A DNA stretch of 64,000 nucleotides from Hansfordia pulvinata (taxonomy: Eukaryota; Ascomycota; Sordariomycetes; Xylariales): assembly GCA_006538405.1 (NCBI GenBank), contig BJKQ01000008.1, forward strand, positions 558,001 to 622,000, written 5' to 3'. Below are positions 11,478 to 22,803 of this stretch, one piece after another (positions within the stretch are counted from its first letter, which is position 1; every line of letters starts with the position of its first letter). The position numbers and the translations under genes were made by a program. The notes under the pieces are model-generated. The model searched no databases, was not told where the DNA came from, and was given only the letters and a program-made list of their open reading frames with translations.

Positions 11478-12782
11478 TCAGCTTGGGGGTGTCTCTTTCT
11501 CTGCACGGCGTCGCTGGGAACGCGGGTCACGATTCGGCGGATGGGAAACGTGATCAGTGAAGGGGGCTTTTGCATGTGCGACGTGTATGAGCTGTCACGC
11601 GGGGGGTGTCTGCGGTTGTCTTCGTTGCTGGGTTTTGACAGGAGTTCGGATCAGGCGTTCTTGGTTTATTGCTGCATTTCGAGACGCTGCTGATGACGGT
11701 TCAACGCGCGGATCGTCGTTGCGCACACTTAAAGACCCTCCTCTTGGGGAGGGGGGGGTGTCTGTGACGCGGGGCCTGCTCGAGACTTGATGAGTGGCTC
11801 GCCGCGCGGTCTTTTTGTTCGCTTATTGTATCTACTTGCAACACTAGCTACCTTCTTTCTTTTGTTCTCCCATCTCGACATAATCAGACTGGCCGATAGC
11901 CCGCCCGCCCCCCTCCCGTTTCTCACAAAGCGCGCTTGGGTCGTCGGCGCTCATCCTTGCGCCGGCGGGCTCTGCCACGCTCCGCGTGCTGCGCTGTCGC
12001 CCCTGCTGTCGCGATCGCGCACACCGAGTCTGATCTTGATGCGGAAACTAAGTGTGTGTACCCAAGGTAACCTCGTCTCTGTCGATACCGCAGCCTTCCG
12101 GACTGAAGCAGCGATTTGTCGTGGAAGGCTGAGCCAGTTGGCTTGCTCAGTGCAAGGGCGAGCTGCCTGATCGCACGAGGCTCCCGGGCGTCTGCTACAT
12201 ACCCACATGTAGTTGTCAAAGCTCACCAACGCAGTGGAACATTGCACTGTGAAGGCGGCGCATGTTATTCGGCAGCACCTGTTAGGCGTTATACCACGGA
12301 AACGCAGCCATGTCATTAGCACATACATCGATCGGTCAGACAATTCGTTGAACGTCAGCTTGCTCTGTTCAAATAAAGCTAGTAATGTGACAAGGGCGGC
12401 CCTCGGACGCCTTGAATATATGTAGTAAGAAAGAGACACCCAGGTCTCGAGAGCAGGCCTCAAGAATAAAAAGAATAAAAAGAGCGGCACCAGCAAATTA
12501 AGAGGCCAGATCGGTAGCCCAGATGATACAAGACAGCGCCTGGGCAATGCAGTAAATGGTGTAGAGCGCAACGACATGCGACTCGCAAGACATCGACAAG
12601 AAAATGACCCACCCATGCCTGGCTGACTTTCAATGCTTTTGGCACCCCATGTCCATCAGAGGTGTCGCGAATAAACATGTAAACACGTAGATGGGTATCA
12701 GCCACAACCGAAAACAGACGCTCATTACTCATGAAATTCCGGCACGCGCCACCGGCAACAGCGAGCGACCCCCAGCGCTCGC
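11478..12782. other. Convergent 3' intergenic region
   Basis: This lies between two convergent genes (plus gene ending 11477, minus gene ending 12783). No coding sequence is supported. Contents are presumably both 3' untranslated regions and terminators. Confidence 0.6.
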
Positions 12783-15176
12783 TCAGTGGTACCCAGGAGG
12801 CGGACCATGCGGCATAGGAGGCTGCTCGTTTCCGTTACCCAGGTCAAGCCAGCTGTAGTCAGAGCCCTGCGTGTACCTCGATCGGTCAAGCGGGGGGACA
12901 TCCTCCGGATGGTATTCCCCCGTGGCAATCCCGGGGATGATCATAGTGCCTCGGCTGTACGTGCTGCTCGCGTTGCCCCACGATTTGGCCTTGGACGGCT
13001 CCCAAGTGTCCCGCACGCTGTCTCGGATCCCGCTGGTGTAGGCGTCAGACGAGGCCGTGGAGAATGGCCGCTCAATTTGCCCAGACATTCCTTGGTGGAC
13101 GTCTGCGTTGAAGCCCGACACGTTGGGGCTCTTAGAGTTGACCCTGAGGAACGCAGGTCGGCCTTCAACCTTGAGGGGCTCAGGAACGGTGGCCGAGTCC
13201 TGCGTAATGCGGTTCGCGTCGGAGTACGTGGAACTGTTGTCGGAAGCTGTGGTGTCGCGTCGTGACTGGGTGTTGCCGCCGTTGCCGAATCCAAGAAGAT
13301 TCAGGGCACTGCCGCCTGACCAGTAGCGACCCCATCCAGAGCTTCTCCGCGCCGGTTCCTCGTGGATGGGAGGAGGAACTGATACGTTCATAAACTTCTC
13401 ATCGATACCAGGAGGCGGTGTGGGTGTGTTTTCTCTGGCCCGTGGGATGTACTCGGATTCAGGCGTTTTCTCCACCTGAGGGCGCCCAATGGCGCTCTTG
13501 AACTCCCTGTTGAAGAACTCGCTCGATTCGCTGCTCCGCATTCCCTGCGTGTAACGCTGTGTCGGCACACCAGGCCGTGGCGTCTTGCCCTGCATCATGG
13601 CAACAGAGGAGAAAGAAGCGCTTGAGTCGTTGTGCGCGTGTCCGGGGATGAAGGGGCCACTGGCTTTCGCAATCTCCGGGGGAGGGTATTTCTTTTCGTC
13701 ATTGAGCATGGGAATGCCACTAGCCCGTCTGGCGTGGCCGGCTTCATCGTGAGACTTCTTTCGCAAATATCTCCGGATGAGGAAGAGGGATGCCATCAGC
13801 AGAATCGCGACACCAAAGACGATGCCGAGCACGATGCCCAAGATCGTCGTAGCAGGCAGGCTGCCGTCGTCACTGGCTGTCGGAGCGGGAACAGCTGCTG
13901 AGGAGGAAGCGGCAGCGGCCGTGTCCAAAGAGCTCGTCGCTGCGACGCTAGGAGACGAAGACGTGATAGAGGCGAAGGTGGTCGGGGTCACAGAGCTAGT
14001 TGCAGACTTCTGGGTCGAGCTTGCGGAAGAAGTCACCGACGCAGTCTCCGAGGAGCTTGTCGTCACGGGGTCGTCCCAGCCGGCAAGGCTCATCTCTCCA
14101 TCATCCCCATCGCCTGTGCTGGAGCTCGTGTCGGAGTTGCTGCTCTTGTCGGAGTTGCCGGAGTCCTTATCGGGGGCTTTGTTGGAGCTTGTATCCGACA
14201 CAAGCATCTGGGTGGCGTCAACCCAGCTGTTCTTCTTTCCGTTGAAGACGGCAAGCGGGCTTTGCTGGTTGCCGCCCGAAAGCACGATCAAGCCGCTGGG
14301 ATCGCTGGCAATGGAATATCCGCTCCGCGTGTCCGTGGGCGCTTTGCTGGCGTCATACTGGGGCCAAGTCAGAGCGCTCAACTGCCGCTTGCCGATCTGC
14401 CGGACATTGAGGGGCTTTGATGCTTGGACTGGCTTGCCGGCGCCGTCGACCAGCATGGTGCGATTCGCCGTGTTTGGAGATTGGCTGAGATCAAACGTGT
14501 ACAACTGCTTGCTGTTATCGTCGCCCGTGATGATGGCAGCCTTGAAAGACGACCCGTCTTTCCACGCGGGTTCCGCCAGAGAGGCCCCCGAGTCGGTCCA
14601 CGAGTTCTGAGGGTCGAACAACATGACTCTGGCATTGTTTGGGTCGCCTCCGATCATGACAGCTTGGCTGTCGGACCACGGAAGCAGAACCGGGGCGATA
14701 CCCGGGGGGGATATCGTCGACTCAAAGGACTGAACACTGTGAGGGGCTGTCGCTTTGATGGTGAATGTCTGCGACGAAAGACCGGTCGTGCCATCCTGAG
14801 CACCAGAATATACGACAATCGTATCGCTGCTGTTGATGTAAGTGGCGCTGTGCGACAGGCGCGATTGGGTGACGAGAGACTCGGGATGGATCGTCTCCCA
14901 TTTGCCGGTCTGGTAGGTGTACTTCTGAAGTCCGGGATAGCTCGTGTCGGCCGAAGTCCCACCAACGATGTACAGACCAGCTTGTGATGCGTCAGCTGGT
15001 GTCGAGCCAGCGCATACTGCCCCATCGACCGAGACGCCACTTGCTAGCGTCTGCCATTCAGCCCCTTTGGTCAGAGATAATGATTGCAGGCCAGAGCTGG
15101 AATAAGAATAAAGAGTGTTGTCGTGGATAACGCTGCAAGCCCCCGCTAGGGACTGTTTGGGTGTGGGAAGCGACAT
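12783..15176 (-). CDS. Single-pass membrane protein with beta-propeller-like ectodomain
   Basis: A single exon of 797 residues from ATG 15176. Residues 1 to about 330 show repeated Kelch-like blade sequence (LYIVGGTSADTSYPGLQKYTYQTGKWE, TIVVYSGAQDG, AVMIGGDPNNARVMLFDPQ, LIVLSGGNQQSPLAVFNGKKNSW). Residues 330-440 are a Ser/Thr-rich stalk probably O-glycosylated. One strong membrane segment lies at about 442-467 (TTILGIVLGIVFGVAILLMASLFLI) followed by RRYLRKK, giving a type I-like topology with a 330-residue Ser/Pro-rich cytosolic tail. No classical signal peptide is visible at the start. My recollection, not checked here, is that homologues are often labelled 'pre-mRNA splicing factor CLF1'; the sequence shows no HAT repeats, so that name would be misleading. 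Function unknown, possibly cell-surface sensing by architecture. Confidence 0.85.
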   Translation of the reverse strand: MSLPTPKQSLAGACSVIHDNTLYSYSSSGLQSLSLTKGAEWQTLASGVSVDGAVCAGSTPADASQAGLYIVGGTSADTSYPGLQKYTYQTGKWETIHPESLVTQSRLSHSATYINSSDTIVVYSGAQDGTTGLSSQTFTIKATAPHSVQSFESTISPPGIAPVLLPWSDSQAVMIGGDPNNARVMLFDPQNSWTDSGASLAEPAWKDGSSFKAAIITGDDNSKQLYTFDLSQSPNTANRTMLVDGAGKPVQASKPLNVRQIGKRQLSALTWPQYDASKAPTDTRSGYSIASDPSGLIVLSGGNQQSPLAVFNGKKNSWVDATQMLVSDTSSNKAPDKDSGNSDKSSNSDTSSSTGDGDDGEMSLAGWDDPVTTSSSETASVTSSASSTQKSATSSVTPTTFASITSSSPSVAATSSLDTAAAASSSAAVPAPTASDDGSLPATTILGIVLGIVFGVAILLMASLFLIRRYLRKKSHDEAGHARRASGIPMLNDEKKYPPPEIAKASGPFIPGHAHNDSSASFSSVAMMQGKTPRPGVPTQRYTQGMRSSESSEFFNREFKSAIGRPQVEKTPESEYIPRARENTPTPPPGIDEKFMNVSVPPPIHEEPARRSSGWGRYWSGGSALNLLGFGNGGNTQSRRDTTASDNSSTYSDANRITQDSATVPEPLKVEGRPAFLRVNSKSPNVSGFNADVHQGMSGQIERPFSTASSDAYTSGIRDSVRDTWEPSKAKSWGNASSTYSRGTMIIPGIATGEYHPEDVPPLDRSRYTQGSDYSWLDLGNGNEQPPMPHGPPPGYH

Positions 15177-17761
15177 GCCAGTCGCTCTGTACTGTGCGAG
15201 ACCTGAAAAGCCTCGTTTTTTTTCTCTTCTCTTTTTTTTTGTTTTATTTAGGTGTTGTCAGTACACCAGTTTGCCTCGTTGATTAGCCTCTTTTGAGTTC
15301 ACAGTAGCATGACAGGCAAATTAGTGAAATGTCGATTGGATGCGGGCGCGGCGTCAGGCGGATTAGCCGGTATTATGTCGATAGAAGCGTTGCAATCAAT
15401 TCCAGAGACGTTTGTTAGCTGAGTTGGGTAACAGCCAGGCGAAGCCGAGTAAAGGAGCGACAGCGTAAAGCCACAAAAGACTGGAAAGGACCAGATAGCA
15501 GAGCGGAAAGAACCAAAGCAAGCCTACTCGCTGGTGGTCGTGTTGGGCAACTCGTCGCGAAAAGAGGAGTCAGGGCCAGCTGAATCGGATCGGGACGAGT
15601 ATCGCCTTTCTTTGGAGGTGCCAAAAGGCCGTGTGCGAGTAGCCAGTCTCGGTGGGTGGCCCGAAAGCAGCAGGTTGGTGGGAAGAGACGCCGAGCGAGG
15701 TGGTGTAAGGCAGCGGTGTCGCAGAAAGAGAAAGAGGGGGCGAGGGGCCGTTGGGCGCCAGCAGCGAGGGGGGTCGATGATACGCTGGCGGTCGTCTATC
15801 CGGGAATAGCAGGCGCTCGAGTCCAGTACGAGGTCTTGCCGTAGAGACGCAGCCGGGCCCGTGTTTCGATTCCACCCACTGACAGGCCGCGGCCGGGGCC
15901 TTTCCTTTGCGAGGCCAGAAAGACGGATCACAGCTGGTGCGGGACTAGAACCAAATAGCCGGCCAGCGTCAGTCAATCAGTCGTTGTCGTTGTCGTCGTC
16001 ACCAAGTCGGACATACCCAAGCTACAGGGTGGTGCTGGGCAGAGCGGCGGGGGGCCTTTCAAAGGCGATCGTCCGAGTTATCGTGGTGGATGGCGTAAGT
16101 GAAGCTGTCGTCGTCAAGACGAGGGGAACGAGGGCAAAGCAGCAGCGCTAGACACAGTCGGCAGGGGAGGGAAAGAAGGGAGAAAGAGGCCAAAGCGACA
16201 TGGAGGAGGAGGAAAGGTGGTGAAAGTGGCGATATACAGGCAGGAAGGAAGAAACGACACGACGCGAGACGGGAAACGGGCGGCCTACTTCGGAAGGGGG
16301 GGGACTGAGCGCCAGCCAGGCCGGTCGAGATGGATGGGGGGGATGGATGGCCATGTCGTCGGCAGGCCTGAACGACGGGCAGGGGACCCCCGTCGGATGG
16401 CGCCTCGCCGCGCAGCACCGCAGCGAGCGGCGCCCCGGGAGCGAGGGGGAAGGACGGAGGCGATCCTGAGCCCCCAAGTGCCACTGTAGCGTATCCGCAG
16501 ACGCGCGAATGAGGGGCCGCGAATCCAACGACCAACCGCCTGCAGGTACATGTACCACCGCGACCCGGCTGCAGCGACGGGCACCTCTACAAATCGCAAG
16601 CTGCAGGAGCAGACGCACCCGAGGTATCGCTAGTGCACCTGCCCCCTTTATCAATACATAGGGGCCGTCTTTCGTGCAGACGGGCGGCGAGTACCTGCAT
16701 CTCTGCGGATACTTCAACGCTCATCAGGTCCGCGCCTGACGGGGACCTCCAGCTCCACGGGAAGGGATGAACTGCCCCTCCAACGTCGGGGCAGTCCCGT
16801 CTGCATCTCTCGTATCTAGCTCACATACGGTACGAGTATGTACTTGTAGGTGGGCTGGCACCTTCACATAGAGGCAGACAGCCCTAGGTGGTACTTGTAG
16901 CTGAAGGTGAAAGGACGGTTCCTACCTGAACCTAACCTATCTGCAAGCACTCTACGAATCAGGTACCTACGGGCAGCACGAGTACTCGTACCTTCAATTA
17001 CGGCGATTGTCATGGCGAATCGAAACGCCCAGGCCGCCATGGCTGGGAAAGGAGAGGCCTGGCACGCCTGGCTGTCGACGAGTCCCGCTCATCGGCTGGC
17101 CTAGTCAACCCCCAAGCGCCCACTCGAGGCACTTCGAATGGCCTCACCTGTCAGTTCTGTGTCCAGTAGGGGTTCTCGACCTCTGCCGCCCAGCAGACAG
17201 GCGCACGGGGCCTCTCTAGCAGAGGGCGCCGTCATTCTGGCCCGTCTGCATGGACGTCCGTGATGCGAACAGCGGCACTCGGGCCTCTTCTTTAGGTACC
17301 TCGGAAGGGCCTCGACTGGAGCTGTCCACAGGTTGGCGACGCACGACAAGGGATCTCGTCACACACAACAGGTACTCTGCGCGTGTCCATCAGGTCCCTA
17401 CGCGTACTTCAGTGCCATAGGTACCCATCCCCCTTCTATTTCAAATCTCGATGGGGGCACAGTGGCCTGCAGCAAGTCGGCATCTATTCGGAAACGGGTA
17501 CCTGAGGTATCTTGATCATTGGACTTTCAATCGGGCGCTTGGCTCAGTACATGACGAGAACAGCTACGAGTACGGTTGTCTGTCACACAGGCGCGACACC
17601 ACGGTACAGCGTGCCTCACCATCGTTTGGCTGGGACGGAGGTATTGGGGATGTTGACCCGCTTTTGTGCTTCCCTCGGCACCGCGCTAGGTCCCAGTCAG
17701 GCAGGAGAGACTCCACCTTGAAACGCCGTGAGGATGCCGGTGGCCTGACGACCCCAGTTTG

Positions 17762-17793
17762 CACCACCACCACCACCACCACCACCACCACCA
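17762..17793. repeat. CAC/GTG microsatellite
   Basis: About ten uninterrupted CAC triplets in non-coding sequence. Confidence 0.9.
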
Positions 17794-20700
17794 GCGCAGT
17801 ACGAAAGGTACTGTCGTACCGCCTGCTACGACGACCGCGCCTCCAGCTCTCTGATCATGACCAATCCTGGGGCGTGGGATCCGGGTGGGAGCAGGCGGAG
17901 CGCCAGTTGGGCCCCGCGAGGATGGCCAATTTTCCCATGCGCCCTTCTCCCTCACCGGAGCCGTTTGTCATCTTTCCATTTCTGCCGTCGCCGCCATCCA
18001 AATGCTTGCCGTCTGCTATCAACGAGTCTGTTGGTCGGCCAGCCCTCTGTGCGATCCACGGAGCGGGGACTAACTTACTCGTACGAGTACCCGTACCTTA
18101 GGTACTCGGATTGAGCACAAGCGGGAGGCTCCGGGCCGACGACCCAAGGAGGACGCTGGTGGACTCGTGGTCGCAGTCGTAAAATTTCCCTTTCCGTCTT
18201 CTCCGCGACCGCTACGTACGAGTATCTAAAGCATCAGCGGAGCAGCATCATGTTTCGAGTGGCGATCGAGAGGGGGTGATGGAAACAACAAAAGGGGGCC
18301 TGGCCATCTGCCCTCACCAAAGCCCGGCATTGGATTGTTGATGTCCAAGACTCTCGGCTGCCTGCTAGGTACTCGTAGTTGAGTGCCCTACTCGTACGAG
18401 TACCTACGCGAGTTCGGTACCTGAAGTACATGGACTGTCGGCAGCCCATCACCTGCACGTGCGGGTAGCTTCTTTAGCGGGACGTGTAGAGACCAAAGGG
18501 GTGCCTGAGCCAATAGCAGGGCGGGCGCGGCGAGTCGCGCCAATCGGCAGGCGGGCCGCCCCTGCGCCAACAGGTACCGCCAGGTACGGTGGCGACTCGG
18601 CGGCTGCAGATGCTGGCAGTCCGATGGAGACCGGCATTGAATCCCCACCTCCAGCTTCCACTGGGCGGCGGACCTGAGGTACAGTCTTCGGAGGTAGGTG
18701 CATGTACTTCAGGATGTACGGAGTACTCGTACGGTGGTCCATCACCGCCAGAGCATCGACAACTCTGGCAGTGCAGCATCGGCCTATTAGTCAGTGCCCA
18801 TTCATTCTCATGAACCACAAACGCCCACGTCCCGCCTCTCGGCCTGGCCATTAGCCATCACTCTGCCCTAAGGCATCGCGCCGTCACGTCCACGCTTGTG
18901 GCCGTCATCTCGTCAGCCCAGCCGCTCCCGCCGTGGCGAAGGCGAACCCCGCCAAACAACCTCGCTTGCATTGCATTGATTGCTCCTCTTGCCTCTGCGC
19001 ACATCTCCTCGCCACCCGCATGGCAGATCGGCCAAGCTCGTATGCCGCTCGCCACACGGCCCCCGAATTCCCGCTCGGCTGTTGTGTGCTCTCTCACATC
19101 GGCTTGCAGAGACATTGAAGAGTTCGCCTTGTTCTTGTCTGACCCCTCCCTCCGCGCATTCCTGTGACCCAGGCACCGCTGACCAAGATTGCCTTTTCAG
19201 GGTCCTCGCTTCTCTGCCAGTCGGTGCGGTGCTGGCCAGCACCGCCGCGCCCTTCCCAGTCAGATCCAGGCCGAGGACCCCCCCCTCCCTCCCCGCCGGT
19301 GGATTTTCTGGGGCCGTGACGATATTTTTATGAATCCGGTGCAGCCAGGGTCCCGGCCTTGCGCCATCCAGATTGCTGCCGCCTCCCAGATAAGGCCGGC
19401 GGGTCGGGCGGGGATGACACGGGCGGGCTGCCCCGACCTGCCTCTCATCAGCATTCAATAGTCGTCGCTGCTGGAGCTCCATTGCTCTGCCGCTGCTCGA
19501 GTCCGAAACACCCGTCATGAGTGTATGTACAGACTTGGGCTTAATCCCCGTGTCTGTGCTGCTCGCGTCCATGCTTGCCGTTCTTCTTAGTCTTCTCTTT
19601 CTTTTCTACGCCACTCCTCATTGCTCTCGTGCCCTGTCACCCGTCCATCCATCCCGCCGCCCACCCACCTGCCTGCCTGCCTGCCTGTTCTGCAGACACA
19701 GCAGTGCAGACCCCGGTCACAGTCCACAAGTTAGCGCGCGAGTAGCGCTGCTGGGTTTCTATTTCTGAAGCCCCGCCGCCAGCGTTGCGGTACTCGTACC
19801 TCCGAGTTGTCTTGGTGGGATGGGCTCCATCAGGATTCAGTCCCAAGGATGGCCTGCCCTGCCCTGGCCTGCCCTGCCCTCTTTTCTCTTCTCAGATTCC
19901 GCAGAATCCAGCTGCCGTTCGGCTGGAAGACAGCGGAGAGGGCAAGAAAGCGATACAGAGCAAGATACTCGCAATGCTCTCGCTCCCCGGGAATCACGCT
20001 TCCAATATCCATTTGCATTAATTATCAGCCCTGTCCATACATGCCCACTGGTACAAGGCACACGCTGGTTGAAGTCGGCCTGCCTCGTCATGCCAAGATG
20101 GAAGTCTTGCGATCCGATCACATGGAATGCCAATTGTTCGGGATCTCTGATTGCATCACCTCAGGCAGCTCAGCTCACCACGCGTGCGCTCTGACGATGA
20201 TGGTGGGGAGAGACCTGCCTCCCAGACTGCACGGAAACGTCGGGCCCCGGAATCTGGCGTGTTTCGTCGCCCTTTTGTGCGACAGACCCGGAATTTTTTT
20301 CTTTCTCTCTCCTCCCTTCGGACCCCTCTGGGATGCAGCCGTCGGCTTGTACCTCCCGAAGACGCACTCTTGCCTTGTGCTCGCTCTTTTGGGTGAGAAG
20401 GAATCGCAGATCCCACCCCGTTTTCTGACCACCACACCCGCTCCTCGGGCCAAGAGGCAATGCAGCTGTTGCCCTCCCTCCCCGTCCAAACCGTACCGGC
20501 CGCTCAGATGGTCAGCTGGGATCGGCTAGGCTGACCCAGAGATCTGGGATGCTCTAGAGCTAAGGCGCACAGCGAGGAAACCCAGGAAAACTGCGGTTGC
20601 TAACGAAAGAAATAGAGAGAGAGAGAAGCAGGGCTCACCCCGGCCTTCGGACCATTTGGCATGGACATGATTCTGGTAGCCTTGTCCAGAATCACCGTGG

Positions 20701-21423
20701 TTTTCACGGCTGCCCGGGATGTGCGCGACGCTCGCCCTCGTAGGCACTGTCACAGACAGGCCATTCATACAATAGAGACAAAGAGTGGCGGTTGGCCTTG
20801 CGAGCCGTTCGAATGAAGCCTGCGTTCGATCTCTGCGCGGCAGGGCACAGGCGGCGGGTCCCCCTTGGGCGTGAGATCAGGAGGTACATGTGTAAGGGGT
20901 GAGTGAGGGGGGCGTAGTCATCGCCGAAGCAGATGCTCGGCTCTGCGAAACCCATCGCGTCGTCCGGTCAAGCAGGTAAGCGGCGCGGCGTGCCCGGTAG
21001 AATTCTCGTCGTAAAGTCTGCCACTCGCTGCACTATGACAGATACACGTCTACAGCACGACGGGACGCGCACCTACATAATCCTGTGGGTGGTGGTCGGT
21101 GACCAGCCGTGCGTCTCTCCCACCCGCAGTTGAGAGATCCGGAGACGGAGGGGGCAGTCCGGCGCGAGTTCACAGCAGTCGGGAGAAGCGCGGCCGGCCC
21201 AGACCCGCTGTCGCCGCCGCCGCCTCCGCCGCCAACCTCGCCGGCCGCTACCCGCGTTCAGAGTTGCCCCCAACGCGTCCTCGCCACGCGCTCTCCGAGC
21301 CAGGTGAGGGAGAATCGAGTGTTGTTGTGTCCACAACTTGACTGGCCACTCAAAATCAAGCGTCCTACCAAAACGGTCGACCCGCCGGTTCCAGTAGAGC
21401 CGCTCCCAGGGGTTTCGAGGGCC

Positions 21424-21468
21424 TTTGTTGTTGCTGCTGCTGCTGCTTTTGTTGTTGTTGTTGTTGTG
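21424..21468. repeat. TTG/CTG triplet microsatellite
   Basis: A run of TTG and CTG triplets, roughly 45 bases, in non-coding sequence. Confidence 0.8.
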
Positions 21469-22639
21469 TGTGCCCGCCTTGATGTTCGGCGCTCGGCATG
21501 TGCTGTGAGCTCGTAAAGTCACCTTGTCGCCCCTCGGCCCCCCTACTCCCCGGCCCAGAGGCAAGGTAATTCCCTCTACACCCGTCGTCGTGTGGTTTTC
21601 ACGATACAGTCACGGTGGAAAGTAATCCACGTCTGCTCTGGAAGCTCTGGCTCCGTTACTGAGTTCTAGCTACATAGCTGCCGAAGACTACGCCTACCAT
21701 ACACACATACTTTCGGTTCCTGCAGATCCCCTGCCAACTGGGGGGAACGAAGCAGAAGACGTGTAGGTATTCAAGGGGGTAGTACCGTGTAGAGGAACGA
21801 AGAACAGAAAGATTTCCTCCCCTTGCGGGTTCGCCAACGACAGCATCCCGACACCCGAGCCATGCATGGCAGCCCATTCGTCTCCCTCAAGATTAAGATT
21901 GGCGTCCATGAATACCCCCCAACCCCCAACCCCCCAACCCTCCCCAACCCTCCTCTTACTCTCACACCAGGCCAGACTCGTCCCGCATGGCAATCAAATC
22001 GAGCCTCTTCCCCGGGCCCGAGGGTTATCGTGAGCCCGTTTCCTGACCTTCAGTAAGGGGGCAGTGCTTGCAAGAAGGGGCGGTCATGTATGAAAATAAG
22101 GGAAGGCTCTTGAGCTGGCCCGCTGTCTGCTGCGGGCACCATGGGAGGGACGCGCGATGCATGACACGGCCGCGGCGACAGATTGCTTTCATTTGTCAGA
22201 ATCAAGAGACCTTGCACAGGGTTATGTCACGTTTTTACAATATGCAGATAAAGAGCCATGTGGTATGTTCAGGTTTTTCATTCTCGTCTCCCAACCACGT
22301 CGGTCGCCGCCGACTCCCCCGCCCCAACATCACCCGTGGTTGTGATGTGGATTGTTTCCCCCAATAACAGATCGCTGGCCAATCGCTTACAATGCAGTTG
22401 AAGCTGTCCCCATGCACCACCAGTCACGCCGCACCACTGGGCTCATCCACTCTGTGCGACTCGCTGGGCGGGGGCCCGTTCTGCCGGGCGCCACCATGAA
22501 TACCACATGCCAGTCATGATAGACATACAAAGTGCCAAATTCTCCTCTAAAAGATCAAAGAGAACCGCCGTAACTCCTCGTCATGCATCGTCCAAATTGC
22601 AGTCGCGAACCATTATCCTGCTCGGCCCAAACCTTCGTC

Positions 22640-22792
22640 CTCGGTTGCGGCTTTCCTCCTCGGTTGCGGCTTTCCTCCTCGGTTGCGGCTTTCCTCCTCG
22701 GTCGCGACGCTCCTACTTGATCGCGACGTTCCTCCTTGATCGCGACGTTCCTCCCTGATCGCGACGTTCCTTCTTAGTCGCGACATTCTCCC
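22640..22792. repeat. Minisatellite, 19-base unit, about 8 copies
   Basis: Tandem units of CTCGGTTGCGGCTTTCCTC (three near-identical copies) grade into TTGATCGCGACGTTCCTCC-type copies (four or five). The array ends about 12 bases beyond the mex67 stop codon, so it lies in that gene's probable 3' untranslated region. Confidence 0.9.
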
Positions 22793-22803
22793 AAAGCTCG
22801 CCA

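Larger units (their letters stand above)
15177..22639. other. Gene-poor 7.5 kb region with short palindromes
   Basis: I find no gene here. Open frames of up to 240 codons (for example plus 19807-20529 and minus 15524-15976) are compositionally biased, overlap other frames and carry no recognisable motif. Several stretches hold ACTCGTACGAGTAC-type palindromes (18077-18090, 18390-18403) and TACCTTAGGTA (18094-18104). The first kilobase is the likely promoter of the minus-strand gene ending at 15176. The strings resemble leader and relic intergenic DNA; an unrecognised small or multi-exon gene cannot be excluded. Confidence 0.5.

Noticed and set aside
11951..12616. Minus-strand frame of 221 codons with a hydrophobic stretch
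   Set aside because: Lies between convergent gene ends, has no recognisable family, and its hydrophobic part is a short Leu/Phe run.
17760..17800. CAC-repeat and other short tandem repeats as a CRISPR array
   Set aside because: No spacer-repeat structure, and the genome is eukaryotic.
19807..20529. Open frame of 240 codons in the gene-poor region
   Set aside because: Composition is unlike protein (Cys, Pro, Arg scattered), no domain, no conserved start or splice partner.
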